A stretch of DNA of 64,000 bases from Struthio camelus (taxonomy: Eukaryota; Chordata; Aves; Struthioniformes; Struthionidae). The stretch lies in NCBI RefSeq assembly GCF_040807025.1, contig NC_090981.1, positions 41,519,817-41,583,816 of the forward strand, read 5' to 3'. The translations under genes and the position numbers were made by a program. Positions 1 to 9,960 of this stretch are shown in pieces; position 1 is the stretch's first letter, and every line of letters starts with the position of its first letter. The notes under the pieces are model-generated. The model had not been told where the DNA came from. It ran no database searches and saw nothing but the letters and a program-made list of their open reading frames with translations.

Positions 1-1270
1 CGGGGCTCGCTCTGCGCCCTCCGTGGCGAGGGAGAGGAGAAGGGGCAGCCCCGGCCTCCACTGCGAGGCCGCGGGCCACCCCCGCTGCCCACGGAGGGTC
101 CGGAGCACGGCCTCGGGCATCCCGTGCGGCCCGAAAGCCGCTAGGCAGGTCTGCCCCGGGGAGCCGTGCCCGACGGCTTCATCCTCTCCTCCGCCGAGGC
201 TTCTGCGAGCTCGTCGCTACAACCTTTCCCCACCGCCCCTTGACGGGCAGAGCATCCGCCGACAGCCAGGCCACGGCGCGCACTTGCTCCACGCCCGGGA
301 AGTGTGAACGAGCCCTTTCCCCCACCACTTACGGACGAGGTGGCCAGCGCCGGCCGCAGCCTGCCACCCCGCTGCCGGCGGCGCGCTCCGACGGGGCGTC
401 CCGGGCCACGCCTCGGTGGCGGCTCGGCCCGGCCCGGCCCGGCCTGGCCCGACTGGGCAGCTGCCTGCAGCCTGCGGCCCTGGCAGGAGCAGCCCTTCTC
501 TGAGGGCAGGCGAGTTGTGAACCCAGACGCGCTCCCTCGACGGCAGCTGAGGTCTGCGCTCCCGGCGGCCGGCAGGGGCTGAGCGCGGCTGAGATCGGGG
601 CAGCCGCGTACCGGGGGTCGGGAGGAGGCACGGAGGAGCCGGGTGTCCTGCAGCTGGGGCTGGCGGACCCCCGCCGCCCCCCGGGCTGTCCCGCCCGCTG
701 CCCCGCCTGATCCGGGGCCGCTCCCGTGCCGACGGGGCGGCCCGGCAGCGCCCCGCGCGGCGGCTCCGGACGGGGCTCAAAGGCGCTCGTGGGAGCGCTG
801 GCTTGGCGGCCCGCTCGTTAGCAAGCTGTTGCGGGCTTCCTTCGGGCGGCGGGGAGGCTGGAGCGGGAAGGAGGCGGTCTGAAAGCAGCCGGAGCCGCGT
901 CGTTTGCCAGGAAGCCCGCTCCGCTGCCCGGGCCCGGTGGGGGAAGCGGCTGGAGGCCGAGTGGGCATCGGGGCTCCCCTGCAACGGGCGCTCGAGGCAC
1001 GGAAAGCCGCTTGCCTAAAAACCTCGGGAAGAGCCATCGCGAGGGGAGTCGCGTTGAAAGCGAGCTAAAGAGGATAATTTCTGGAGGAGGGCCGCCTTTC
1101 GGCTTCTTGTACAGCGGAGGATGCCGAGGGGAGGAGGTCTGCGGGCGGGTTTGCCGTGCCCGCTGGCGCCGAGTGCTCGCAGCGCAGGAAGAGGACACCC
1201 ACTCGTGTGCGCCTCCCCACTGGTGGGGTCCGTCTGCGGGGGGGAGAGAAGTCAAGGACTTCCAGGGAGG
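1..1270. promoter_or_regulatory. CpG island, FOXD1 3' flank
   Basis: The stretch is very GC-rich with many CpG dinucleotides and short GGCCC runs near 425-445. Long open frames exist on both strands, but they are Arg, Pro, Ala and Gly-rich, overlap one another and resemble no protein I know, so they look like by-products of base composition. It is the outermost of a chain of CpG islands downstream of FOXD1. Broad CpG-rich flanks are usual for developmental transcription factor genes, so a Polycomb-type or enhancer domain, or the promoter of a non-coding RNA, are both possible. The left edge is cut by the window. Confidence 0.6.
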
Positions 1271-2252
1271 CGGAGGAGTCTGACGGTACCCACCGACCTG
1301 CCCCAGGCGAGATTTGGCAAAATCAGAGGCAGGCTGGAATTTGTATTATGAATAATTTTCCACGGTGCGTGTTTTCCAACCCCGTCCACTACCGGAGCAA
1401 GTCGTTCACCTGCCATTTCTGGCCTCCCTCGCTTTGCACTGGACATTTGTTTTTTCCATCAGCTGTTCCTTTAAACGCGAACTATTGATCCGAAGAGACT
1501 GTCTTTCCTTTCCCCCCGCCCCCAACTCGTGCAGCCGACAGGTGGAATTTCACTATATACACGTGTATTAGAAAACGATCGGTTTCTTCTGGTGCTTGCT
1601 GAATAAGCAGACGTGACAGTGTTTATTTTCAGAAGAGAAAACCTGAGGAAGACACCTCATTTATCTTGATTGTGTGTGTGCCTAATATATACAGGTGCAC
1701 ACGTGGCCGCCCGTAATGAAAGCAGAGAAGCAGACCCAGGTACAACGCGGCAGGAAGAGCCGCACCGCCGGCTGTCACGGGGGTACTTTCCGGAGCGGAG
1801 ACGTTTGCCCAGGCGGTTACCGCAATGCCCGCAGCCGTGCGGGCGCAGGTCGCTAGCTGCACCCCCTCTGCGGCAGGCACGCTTGAGCAGACGCACGCGT
1901 TTCGCTGTACACAGATGCGTTCCCGGAGGCCGGGAAGGGATGGGCAGGAGAAATACCTTCGGATTAACCATGTATAAGGCTTTCCCAGACTCAGACAACG
2001 AATTAGTGCAACAAATGATATCTCTATTTATCCTTTTGCTTCCAAAGTAAATTGTATAATTTATCATCTAAATATAGGGCCCCACAGACTTCAGCAAGAC
2101 GTTTAGCTCCATCAGCGAAAGGGAGGCTTAGAATCAATTCAACGGGTCTCTTGTAATTTGGAGAAAGGGCAAGTTTAATCGTTCTGATAAAAATACTTTC
2201 CTTCTGAATATAGCGATATCTTATTTGAAATTGGCTAGACATTGCATGTAGA

Positions 2253-2343
2253 AAAGAAAAGAAAAGAAAACAGAAGAAAAAAAGAAAAGAGAAAAAAAAA
2301 AGAAAAGAAAAGAAAAAAGAAAAGAAAAGAAAAGAAAAGAAAG
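2253..2343. repeat. Purine tract, degenerate (GAAAA)n
   Basis: About 90 bases consist almost only of A and G in GAAAA and GAAAAA units. The tract is interrupted, so it is an imperfect microsatellite. It lies between two CpG islands. Confidence 0.9.
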
Positions 2344-2439
2344 TCTTCTGTGCAGTCCAGTCCAGAATTTGTTGTGCTTTCTCGGCCCTCCGAGGCCTAA
2401 CCGGAACATGCCTTTTTCTCTTCCAGGTGGGGACGGACG

Positions 2440-4085
2440 GCAAGAAACGCCCGCAACACCTTGCCCCTTGCCCCTTGCAGCCGCGGCCCGGCCCGGCCCG
2501 GCACAGCATGGCGCGGCTTGGCACGGCCCGGCGCGGCCCGGCAGGTCGCCGAGCGGGAGCCCTGCGTTAGAGGAGCGGCGGCCGGGGCACGGCGGCCGCT
2601 GGCTCCGCCGGAGGGCCGCCCTGGTGTCCCTGCCCGCTTCCAGCTCGCCCGGGCGCGGGATCCGCGCGGAGCATGGCCGCGGCCGCGGAGGGTCTGCCCC
2701 ACTGCCCAGCTGCGGGAGTCCTGCCGCGGGCTTCCCTGCGCGCAGGCGGGGGCTGCGCGCCTCCCATGCCCTCGGCCTTTGCTTCTTCTTTTTTGGGTCA
2801 GCCCCGATCCTCTGCGGCGAGCCGCGCCGAGCCGAGCCGGGATGAGCCGCGAGGAGGGGGGTCCCGGCCGGACAGCGGAGCCAGCACCCCGGGGCGCTGC
2901 TCCGGGATCGGCCCGGCGGCGGGGCCCGGCGCTCTTCTGCAAGAGAACAAGAGAAATAAGCGATTTACAAACCTGGGCCTCGCTTGCAGGTCTCCGCCTC
3001 CCCCCAGGCACTGGCACCCACTCTGCGCAGAGAGACAGCAAGTGAGCTTGTTGTGGCAGCATAGATCCGAAAGGATTTAGCATCGGGAGTGCCATTTACG
3101 CACACGTGCATACATACGCATATGTAAATATCTATGACATATATGTTATATCTGTGTATCTCAGCTGTGCTACTCCGGGCAGCAGGACGGAGCAAGCGGA
3201 GAACACAGCGCGGCGGTGGGGCGCGGGAGGCACGGTGGGGCTGTGGGAGGGAAAGGGCTGAGGGGAAAGGCGGGGAAGGGCGGCAGTCACCTGCGGCAGG
3301 TGATGGGGCTCATGCGGCGAGCGGGGAGGGGCTGGGCACCTGCGCGGCTGCGGAGCGCGGGGCGGCCACGCACCTGCTGGGCGCTGCGCGGCTGCGGGCA
3401 GCTCGGCTCCGCACGGCGACAGCGGCGGCTGAAGCTTCGCTGAGGAAGGGAGAGAGGAGCCGCTGGGAAGAAGCTGAAAAACGGACCTGCTCTGGTTAGC
3501 AAGTTGCAGGGCAAAGAGCATTTGGCCACGATCACAATTTCCATTATTTCTGTCAAATGCAATATTATCAGCGACTACTGAGGTACTTACTGTACCTAAT
3601 GAAGGAAAGTATTACATACAGAGCGGAGTCTCCGGTCCGTGCCGAGGGGCCATTAAAGCAGACCCACTTTCCAAGAGATCCCCCGCACAGGCCTCGGTCT
3701 CGGCGAGGGCGGCCGTGCGCGCTCCCCGGCCCCGAGAGCTGCAAGGACAGGAGCAGGCGAGAGCAAGGGAGGCCCCGCGGCCCCGGGCCTCTGCTATCAG
3801 CCCGGAGGACCTGGCGTGAACCAGCCGGCGGGGAGCACGGCCGCGGCGCGGGCTGCCTCTCGCGACATCAGAAAAGTGACCGGGAAATGAGGCGGCGCTG
3901 GGGGAAGGTCGGGGGCGGCGGGGGGAAGTTTTCGGACGCGGTGCCCCGCGGAGGGCCGGGCCGGCTCCCGGGCCGCGCTGCCGCCCGGAGCTCCCGTCGT
4001 TACCGGCAGCGGCGGCGCGGCCCCGGCGGCACGAGGCGGGGAAGCCCTCCGGCGGGGAGCGCGCAGTGTGCGGACGGGCAAACTA
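2440..4085. promoter_or_regulatory. Cluster of CpG islands, FOXD1 3' flank
   Basis: Three CpG-rich blocks (about 2440-2940, 3190-3460 and 3640-4080) are separated by short AT-rich spacers, one of which holds an ATAT-rich stretch near 3115-3160. GGCCC repeats occur near 2480-2550. Open frames across the blocks are composition artefacts with no recognisable domain. No splice-bounded coding segment was found. It is read as regulatory DNA of the FOXD1 neighbourhood, with an unannotated non-coding transcript as the alternative. Confidence 0.5.
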
Positions 4086-4690
4086 ATCAGCTTTGAAACG
4101 GGGGGTGGGAAGGGGAAATTTCTTTTATAGGGGATGTGGGAAGGGATCTAACAGTTTTGCTCGAGAGCAATGTTATACAAGATGGTTGAGAAGAAATAAT
4201 TAAAAAAAACTGATTAAAAATATATAAATCATCCAACAGAAACAAAGAAATATGTGGAAGGAAACGTTTCTGGATAGAGACACTGTGTGTGGCATAAAAA
4301 GCGATTGAATACATAAGGCCTTCATTAAATTCCCAATAGATAACATTTGGCTAAATCTATCCGTAGATTAAAACTCTGCATAATAGCACCATAAGCTAAA
4401 AAGTTTCTTTTTGTGTGGTCCTCCTGGAGGAACTGATTGAAACATTAGCCCCCATATAGAGCAATCCCCTCCCAATTCAGCTCCAGTAATTCGTCTCAGC
4501 CCTACGGGGATATGATGAGAAAAGGAGACGGGTTAATGAATCCACACTTTGTAGCTGGGAGGAGGAGGAGGAGGAGGAGGAGGAGGAGGAGGAGGCGACA
4601 CTATCATGTTTGTCCCAGCAGTTTGTTTATTAGGGCCCAGCCTATTTTGGAGGAATTGTTCAACTGGGCTCCGTCCCTGCGAGGACTACA
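4086..4690. other. Non-coding spacer with (GGA)n
   Basis: An AT-rich, non-repetitive segment (about 4100-4550) contains several homeobox-type TTAATGA and TAATT cores. It is followed by a (GGA)n run at 4558-4595. No gene is visible. Lack of repeats between CpG islands near a developmental gene makes a conserved element possible, but conservation cannot be judged from one sequence. Confidence 0.5.
4558..4595. repeat. (GGA)n microsatellite
   Basis: About twelve uninterrupted GGA units lie in non-coding DNA. Confidence 0.95.
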
Positions 4691-5560
4691 CATCCCCTTC
4701 CGTCCGCCCTCAAAGCGAGGGGGCACCGCGGGCATTTGCATGCGAATGGGCCGCAGCGGCCGGCGACGCCGCGGGGCCGTGGGGCTGCGGGGCCGTGGGC
4801 CTGGGGGGCCGCGGGATGGGCGCCTTTTCTGGCGGCACCTGCTCCGGGGGGGGGGGGGGGGGGGGGCTCGGCCGCGGCCGCGCTGCACCGCGCAGCGGCG
4901 CGGGGCCCGCCGAGCCCCGGGGCCGGACTCGGAGCAAACCAGCCAAGGCGGGTCCTCCCCCGCCGCCACAGCCCCCTTCCCCGGTCTCTTCGCCTCAGCG
5001 CTTTGCAAATAAAAACACAACACGTGTTCCAATGCCTGCTGCTGGCGGGCGGTTAGCTCGTCTGTTAACTCCCAGATGAAGACCCTGTCCACACAAGATG
5101 CAAACTGCCGACATAAACCGTGGAAGGAGCAAGCGGCTTAGCAATTTCATTGCCCCATGCCTTTAAACACGATTTGCCTTGTAAGGAACCCGAGGGGAAG
5201 AGAGCAGGCATGCACGGACACCCGCCCCCGGCCGCGCCGGGCCCACGTAGGCGCGCAGCACATCGCTTCGCTCCCAAGGGCTTGCTGCGAGGAAGCCAAA
5301 AGAAACAGATAGCGGGTAGCCTCAACCTGCTCTTCCTATTGCGTGGGGACAGCACCAGGATTCACACGGCCTCTCACCCCAAACCACTGCTGGAGCAGCC
5401 AGAAAACACACCAACCACAAGTAGCATCCGGCGTTTGGGGAGCCCGCTGCCGCCGCCCTCACGGGCAGGGGCGCGCTTTCCCTCCCCAAACTTTCCCTGG
5501 CTCATTTGAACCGTCTCTCCAAGGGGCGCCTAAAGCCAGGCTCGGCAGGCGCGCAGGCCC
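4690..5560. promoter_or_regulatory. CpG islands with a G21 homopolymer
   Basis: CpG-rich sequence at 4690-5000 and more loosely at 5190-5560 continues the island chain downstream of FOXD1. An uninterrupted run of 21 G occupies 4846-4866. No coding segment can be supported. Confidence 0.5.
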
Positions 5561-6655
5561 GGCCCCACTCTGGGGAAAGGCAAGGAATCGTTCCTCGTGA
5601 AATGTGGTGAATTCTCCCCAAAAGGCACATTTGGGGAGACCCTCTGGGTTCTGTGCCCTTTCACTCTGAACGTTAAATGGGACGGTGCTTGCCCTCTAAG
5701 CGACTCGGGACACCCCGAGCGGGCCCTCCAGCTGCACACTGCCCAGAGAGCCCAGCAGAGATCCTATGTCCAGTCATTTGGCTCATTGAAAACCATTATT
5801 TTAACACTGCATTGCTACAAACAAAATAGAAATAATCACTTTCGTATCCACGAGAATACTTAAAACTAAGGAGGAGAGATATTTTGCTATGTAAAAACAT
5901 GTAACCACATAATCTTTCCCTCCCCACCCCAAAGAACGGTAAAAGTCATTCTTCCTTTTTCAAGGAAATCCACATAATTTATCCCTCAATCTACCAAATT
6001 ATGTTGTAAAGGCAGTTATATTTGAAAAGTGCCTTCCTGGTTTGAAATACGAGTGTTCCTAGTTCACAACAAGCAACCACATGCCTACTCTTCAAATGTA
6101 CGAGTCTTTTCTAACGTGTAAGCTCTGAATATTCGAGACCGATGTTTTAGTTAAAAAATAATTTTAACATATAAAATAGGTATCTATCGTCTATCTATTG
6201 ACGTTAAAATATCAGCCCAAAATGAAAACAGCTGCTTACACGGTTTGTTTCTTACAGTTATATATCCTCACTTCAATTGCTTCTGCACTTAATCAGCTCA
6301 TCACACATGGATATTCCAACGCACATTTTATATTATATGTATTGAAAAGTAGAAACACATGTCCATATTATCGTCATATAAATATAAGAGGCTAGGACAA
6401 ATCTCTCTGAAGAGCTGTACGTACCACTTATTATTATTGTCCTTTGGGCCTCTTGGAAACCAAACTGTGATGCGGTTGTGAATTAGAAGTCATCCAGAAG
6501 GATTAAAATAGTCTAAAATCGGCTTTTTAATCAATGCCCTGATTGATGCTTTACAGAGCTGGTTTTACTCCCGCGAGAGAGACCTATTTCTGTTTACTCC
6601 TCCTTTTGTCCCTGGTCTTTCTTTTTTTGTCTTTCACTCTGCTAGGGCTAACAAT
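5561..6655. other. AT-rich non-coding DNA
   Basis: There is no gene, CpG island or recognisable transposon here. A PBX-like inverted pair (ATCAAT at 6530-6535 and ATTGAT at 6542-6547) lies towards the right end. Confidence 0.5.
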
Positions 6656-6704
6656 GGTTTGACTGCGAAGACCATATTCTGATCTTCTTCTTCGCGGTCA
6701 AATC
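6656..6704. other. Inverted repeat, 14-bp stem hairpin
   Basis: The left arm at 6658-6671 (TTTGACTGCGAAGA) is the reverse complement of the right arm at 6689-6702 (TCTTCGCGGTCAAA) except for one position. That position is a T-G wobble in plus-strand RNA and a C-A mismatch in minus-strand RNA. The loop is 17 bases. It lies about 190 bases beyond the proposed FOXD1 poly(A) signal. I do not recognise it as a known microRNA. A plus-strand structured RNA or a paired protein-binding site are both possible. Confidence 0.6.
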
Positions 6705-6891
6705 CGGTCATAATAAATTTCAAGCTTTAAAATACTTTGGCCATTGTTCTACAATCCCGAAGAAAAAAGTATCAACGTCCCAACGAAGGGAGAAGTACTA
6801 TGGAGGGAAGAGTCCAAAGCCAATAGTTTGGCTGGGCTCCTTTGTTTTTTTTCTTACTGTTTGTTCGTGGGTTTTTTTGAAAATTAAAAAT

Positions 6892-6897
6892 TTTATT
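6892..6897 (-). promoter_or_regulatory. FOXD1: Probable FOXD1 poly(A) signal
   Basis: Plus-strand TTTATT reads AATAAA on the minus strand, about 605 bases beyond the FOXD1 stop codon. It is the only exact AATAAA I found on that strand between the stop and 6600. It would give a 3' UTR of roughly 630 bases (about 6870-7502), AT-rich and without other features. Confidence 0.55.
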
Positions 6898-7502
6898 TTT
6901 GAAAAAGTGTAAAAATTTTACATTAAAATGGTACAATAATACTTGCCAGTAATTCTAACAATATTCCTTGTAAAGAATACGCATAAAGTACAAAATAAAA
7001 ACTCCAATAGTCTATTATAATACAAAACACAGGTTAAAATAAGAAATGATAATCTTGACTTTCTTTTGTGTAAACATGTTAATCTTTTCTTTTCTTTTTT
7101 TATAAAAGTACATAAGACAAGTGTACTAAAATGAAAAAGTATTGCTTCGCTGTCCTCCCTCAAGCCTTTTTTCTTGCCTGTACATTACTGTTTAGAAGCT
7201 CCTAGACCTGAGAATCTCTGAACTTTAACGGTTTAGAGACGTTATTCGGTTTTTGTTTTTCTTTTAAGAAATAACGAGTAACTTTCCGATAGCAAGACCG
7301 TCCGCCCGTGCAGCATATAGCCCTGGCTTTGCATAAACACAGGTCCCGGCGGCCCGCCTGGCCGCGCAGGACGACCCAGCCCCACCGCGCCGCCCCCGCC
7401 GCCCCGCAGCGCGCGGCTCGGCTGCTCGCGGCGTCCGTCGGGCTCCGAGAGGCGAAGAAAGGAGAGACCCCAGATCCTACCTTCGGACAGACTCCGAAAC
7501 CC

Positions 7503-8834
7503 TTAACAGTTAGAGATCCGGGCCGCCAGGCCGGGGGCGGCGGGCAGGGCGGCGGCGGGGGGCAGGCGGCCGCCGGCGCTCCCCAGCGCGCGGGCCAGAC
7601 CCGGCGCCGCGCCCGACTGCGCCGCGCAGCTGCCGCCCGCGCCCACACCCGCACCAGGGCCGGGGCCGGGGCCGGGGCCGGGGCCGGGGCCGGGGCCCGC
7701 GCCCGCCCCGATGATGCTCTCGATGGAGAAGGGCGAGCGGGCCAGCGCCGCGCCGGGGCCGGGCTTGGCGGCGTGCAGCGAGGCCGCCAGCGCCGGGCCC
7801 AGCGGGTGCGCGTAGCCGAAGGGCGTCCGTGCCAGCTCCGCCGGCGGCAGCAAGGGGCCCGGCGGCCCGGCGGCGGCGGCGGCGGCGGGGGGCAGCGCCG
7901 CGCCGGTGGCGCTGCCGGTGGCGGCGGCGGGGGGCTGGCGGGCCGGCGGGGAGTGGTGGTGGAAGGCGAAGAGGGCGGAGTGGGGGTGGTAGGGCTGGAG
8001 CTGGAGGCCGTACCCGCAGCCGTAGGGTCCGTAGGCGTAGGGCGGCTGCTGCGGGGGCTGCGGCTGCGGCTGCGGGAGGAAGGCGGCCGGGTCCACGGCG
8101 CGCAGCAGCAGCTCGGGCGCCGGCAGCTGCTGCCGCTTGAAGCGCTTTCGGCGGCGCAGGAAGCTCCCGTTGTCGAACATGTCGGCGGACTCGGGGTCTA
8201 GCGTCCAGTAGTTGCCCTTGCCGGGGTTGCCGGGCTCGCGGGGGATCTTGACGAAGCAGTCGTTGAGGGAGAGGTTGTGGCGGATGCTGTTCTGCCAAGC
8301 GGGGAACTTCTCCCGGTAGTAGGGGAAGCGCCCGCTGATGAACTCGCAGATCTCGCTCAGCGTCAGCCGCTTCTTGGGGCTCTGCAGGATGGCCATGGTG
8401 ATGAGGGCGATGTAGGAGTAGGGCGGCTTCACCAGGCTGTTCTTGCCGCCGCCGCCGCCCGCCGTCCCGCCGCCCGCCCCGCCGCCGCCGCCGCCGCCGC
8501 CGCCCGCCGCCGCCGCCGCCGCCTTCTGCGGGCCGCCCCGCGAGGGGGGCCGCGAGCCGCCGGGCCCGTCCCCGCCGCCCGCCCCGCCGCCGCCGCGCAC
8601 GGGCGAGCGCGGCAGCAGGGTGTCGTCGTGGAGGTCGCCCACATCCTCCTCGTCTTCCTCCTCCTCCTCCTCCTCCTCGTCCTCGGCGTACGAGCGGCGG
8701 CGGCGGCGGCGGCGGCGGCAGCGGCGGGGCTGAGGCTCCTCGTCGTCCTCCTCGTCGTCCTCCTCGCCCACCACATCGATGTCGGTCTCCTCAGCCAGCG
8801 CCGACGCCTCGGACATCTCCGCGCTCAGGGTCAT
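7503..8834 (-). CDS. FOXD1: Forkhead box protein D1, single exon
   Basis: This encodes a nuclear forkhead transcription factor, known in vertebrates for roles in kidney stroma, retina and optic chiasm. The 443-residue frame has no introns, as in other FOXD genes. The start [10 protein letters not shown] and the end AARISNC match the ends I know for human FOXD1. In order: an acidic N terminus (20-33), an Arg run (38-47), an acidic run (51-64), Gly/Ala spacers (81-130), the forkhead domain (about 133-233, with [10 protein letters not shown] at 136-145 and the recognition helix [13 protein letters not shown] at 182-194), a His/Pro/Ala-rich region, a Groucho-binding eh1-type motif FSIESII (369-375), and a Gly-Pro repeat (379-394). 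The ATG at 8834 was chosen over an upstream in-frame codon because it matches the family start and has G at -3. Paralogues such as FOXD2 or FOXD4 are less likely given the start, the end and the neighbours. Confidence 0.96.
   Translation of the reverse strand: MTLSAEMSEASALAEETDIDVVGEEDDEEDDEEPQPRRCRRRRRRRRSYAEDEEEEEEEEDEEDVGDLHDDTLLPRSPVRGGGGAGGGDGPGGSRPPSRGGPQKAAAAAAGGGGGGGGGAGGGTAGGGGGKNSLVKPPYSYIALITMAILQSPKKRLTLSEICEFISGRFPYYREKFPAWQNSIRHNLSLNDCFVKIPREPGNPGKGNYWTLDPESADMFDNGSFLRRRKRFKRQQLPAPELLLRAVDPAAFLPQPQPQPPQQPPYAYGPYGCGYGLQLQPYHPHSALFAFHHHSPPARQPPAAATGSATGAALPPAAAAAAGPPGPLLPPAELARTPFGYAHPLGPALAASLHAAKPGPGAALARSPFSIESIIGAGAGPGPGPGPGPGPGPGAGVGAGGSCAAQSGAAPGLARALGSAGGRLPPAAALPAAPGLAARISNC
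7657..7697. repeat. GGGGCC hexanucleotide repeat in FOXD1 CDS
   Basis: Nearly seven tandem GGGGCC units lie on the plus strand. The minus-strand coding sense reads GGC CCC and gives a poly Gly-Pro stretch at FOXD1 residues about 380-394. Confidence 0.95.
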
Positions 8835-9003
8835 GGCGCGGCGGGGCAGCGCATCGGCGGCGGCCGGCGCGGCGCGGCGGGCGGGCGGGCGCGCTCCCCT
8901 CCGCCGCCAGGCTCCCACGCCGCTCCGCGCACGGCCGCCCCGCCGCCGCCGCCGCCGCCGCCGCCGCGGGCAGGCGGGCCGCCCCGAGCCGCGCCGGCCC
9001 CCA

Positions 9004-9037
<34 letters not shown>

Positions 9038-9118
9038 GAGAGCGCTCTCGCCGCCCGCTCGGAGGCGGCGGCTGGTTTTGGTTTTGTTTCGGGGTATTTT
9101 TTGCTGCTTGTTGGATTC

Positions 9119-9172
9119 TTTCTCTCTCTCTCTCTCTCTTTTCCCCCTCCCCCCTCTGTTTTTTTTTTTTTT
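9119..9172. repeat. (TC)n and T14 in FOXD1 5' leader
   Basis: A (TC)n run of about ten units (9119-9139), a C-rich link and a run of 14 T (9159-9172) lie in the proposed FOXD1 5' untranslated region. On the transcript strand this reads A14 followed by a GA repeat. Confidence 0.9.
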
Positions 9173-9450
9173 GGTCTGTTGTTTTTGTTTGGGGTCTGGG
9201 TTTTGGGGGGAGGGGGCCGGGGGGTTGCGCCGCCGCGCCTGGAAGCCGCTTTCCCCCTGCTTTCTGCTCACCTCAGCCCCCAGACATTAATGGATGGAGG
9301 GCAGGAGGGAGCGCGCCTAGTCCTGGGAGGAGGAGAGGGCAGAGGAGGGCGGGCGCTGGCGGGGAGGGACGAGGGGGCGGCTCGCCGGGCCGCAGGAAAG
9401 ACGGTGAGGAGGCTGGGGCCAACTCCCGGGGAGGGCGGCCTTCCTCCCCG

Positions 9451-9457
9451 CCTTATA
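9451..9457 (-). promoter_or_regulatory. FOXD1: Candidate TATA box of FOXD1
   Basis: The minus strand reads TATAAGG within CGCTATAAGGC, about 620 bases upstream of the FOXD1 ATG. A start roughly 30 bases downstream (near 9425) would give a 5' leader of about 590 bases. The inference rests on the motif and its position only. Confidence 0.45.
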
Positions 9458-9960
9458 GCGGAGGGGGCCATCACATGGCTCCCGCGTCAGAGCGCGGCGG
9501 CCCGGGCGGCACCGCGCCCCCCCGCGCAGCGCCCGCACCCGCGCCCGCCCCGCTCCCCCCGGCCCGGCCCTCAGCCCGGCCACGAGGGGCTGTGCTGGGC
9601 CGCGGAGTGTCCGGGGGCGTTTCCAGTGGAAAAAGGGCGAAATAAAGATCTCTCCCCCCGTTAAAATGTGTAAGTCAGTCCCAAACTGTTGAAGCATCTT
9701 CCCAGGAGCGGGAAAGGGTGTCCGGGGTGCCCTGTCCCCGGGCTGCCCCCGGCAGCAGCGCCTTTCGCCGCGGTTTCCTGCGCCGGGGCTTTGCTCGGGG
9801 GGCGGCGTGGGAGGGGGCGCGGAGCCGGCGGCGAAGCGGGAGCAGCGGGGCTGTGCGGGGGGCGCGCTGCGGAGCCGGCAGCTGGGCTGCGGAGGGGGCG
9901 CCGTGCCTTGGCGAAGCCCCCTAAAAGAGAGATTGCCCCCCCCCCCCAAATATTCCAGTG

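Larger units (their letters stand above)
7340..9960. promoter_or_regulatory. CpG island covering FOXD1
   Basis: Dense CpG sequence spans the whole FOXD1 coding region, its 5' leader and the upstream promoter. Many overlapping open frames on the plus strand here (for example 8277-9290) are shadows of the GC-rich coding strand and CGG runs. Confidence 0.8.

Noticed and set aside
217-984. Long minus-strand open frame (255 codons) in the first CpG island
   Set aside because: Arg, Pro, Ala and Ser-rich translation, overlapping frames on both strands, no domain or splice context; explained by GC content.
8277-9290. Plus-strand frame of 337 codons opposite FOXD1
   Set aside because: Antisense shadow of FOXD1 and its leader, with Ala and Pro runs from CGG repeats; no independent support.
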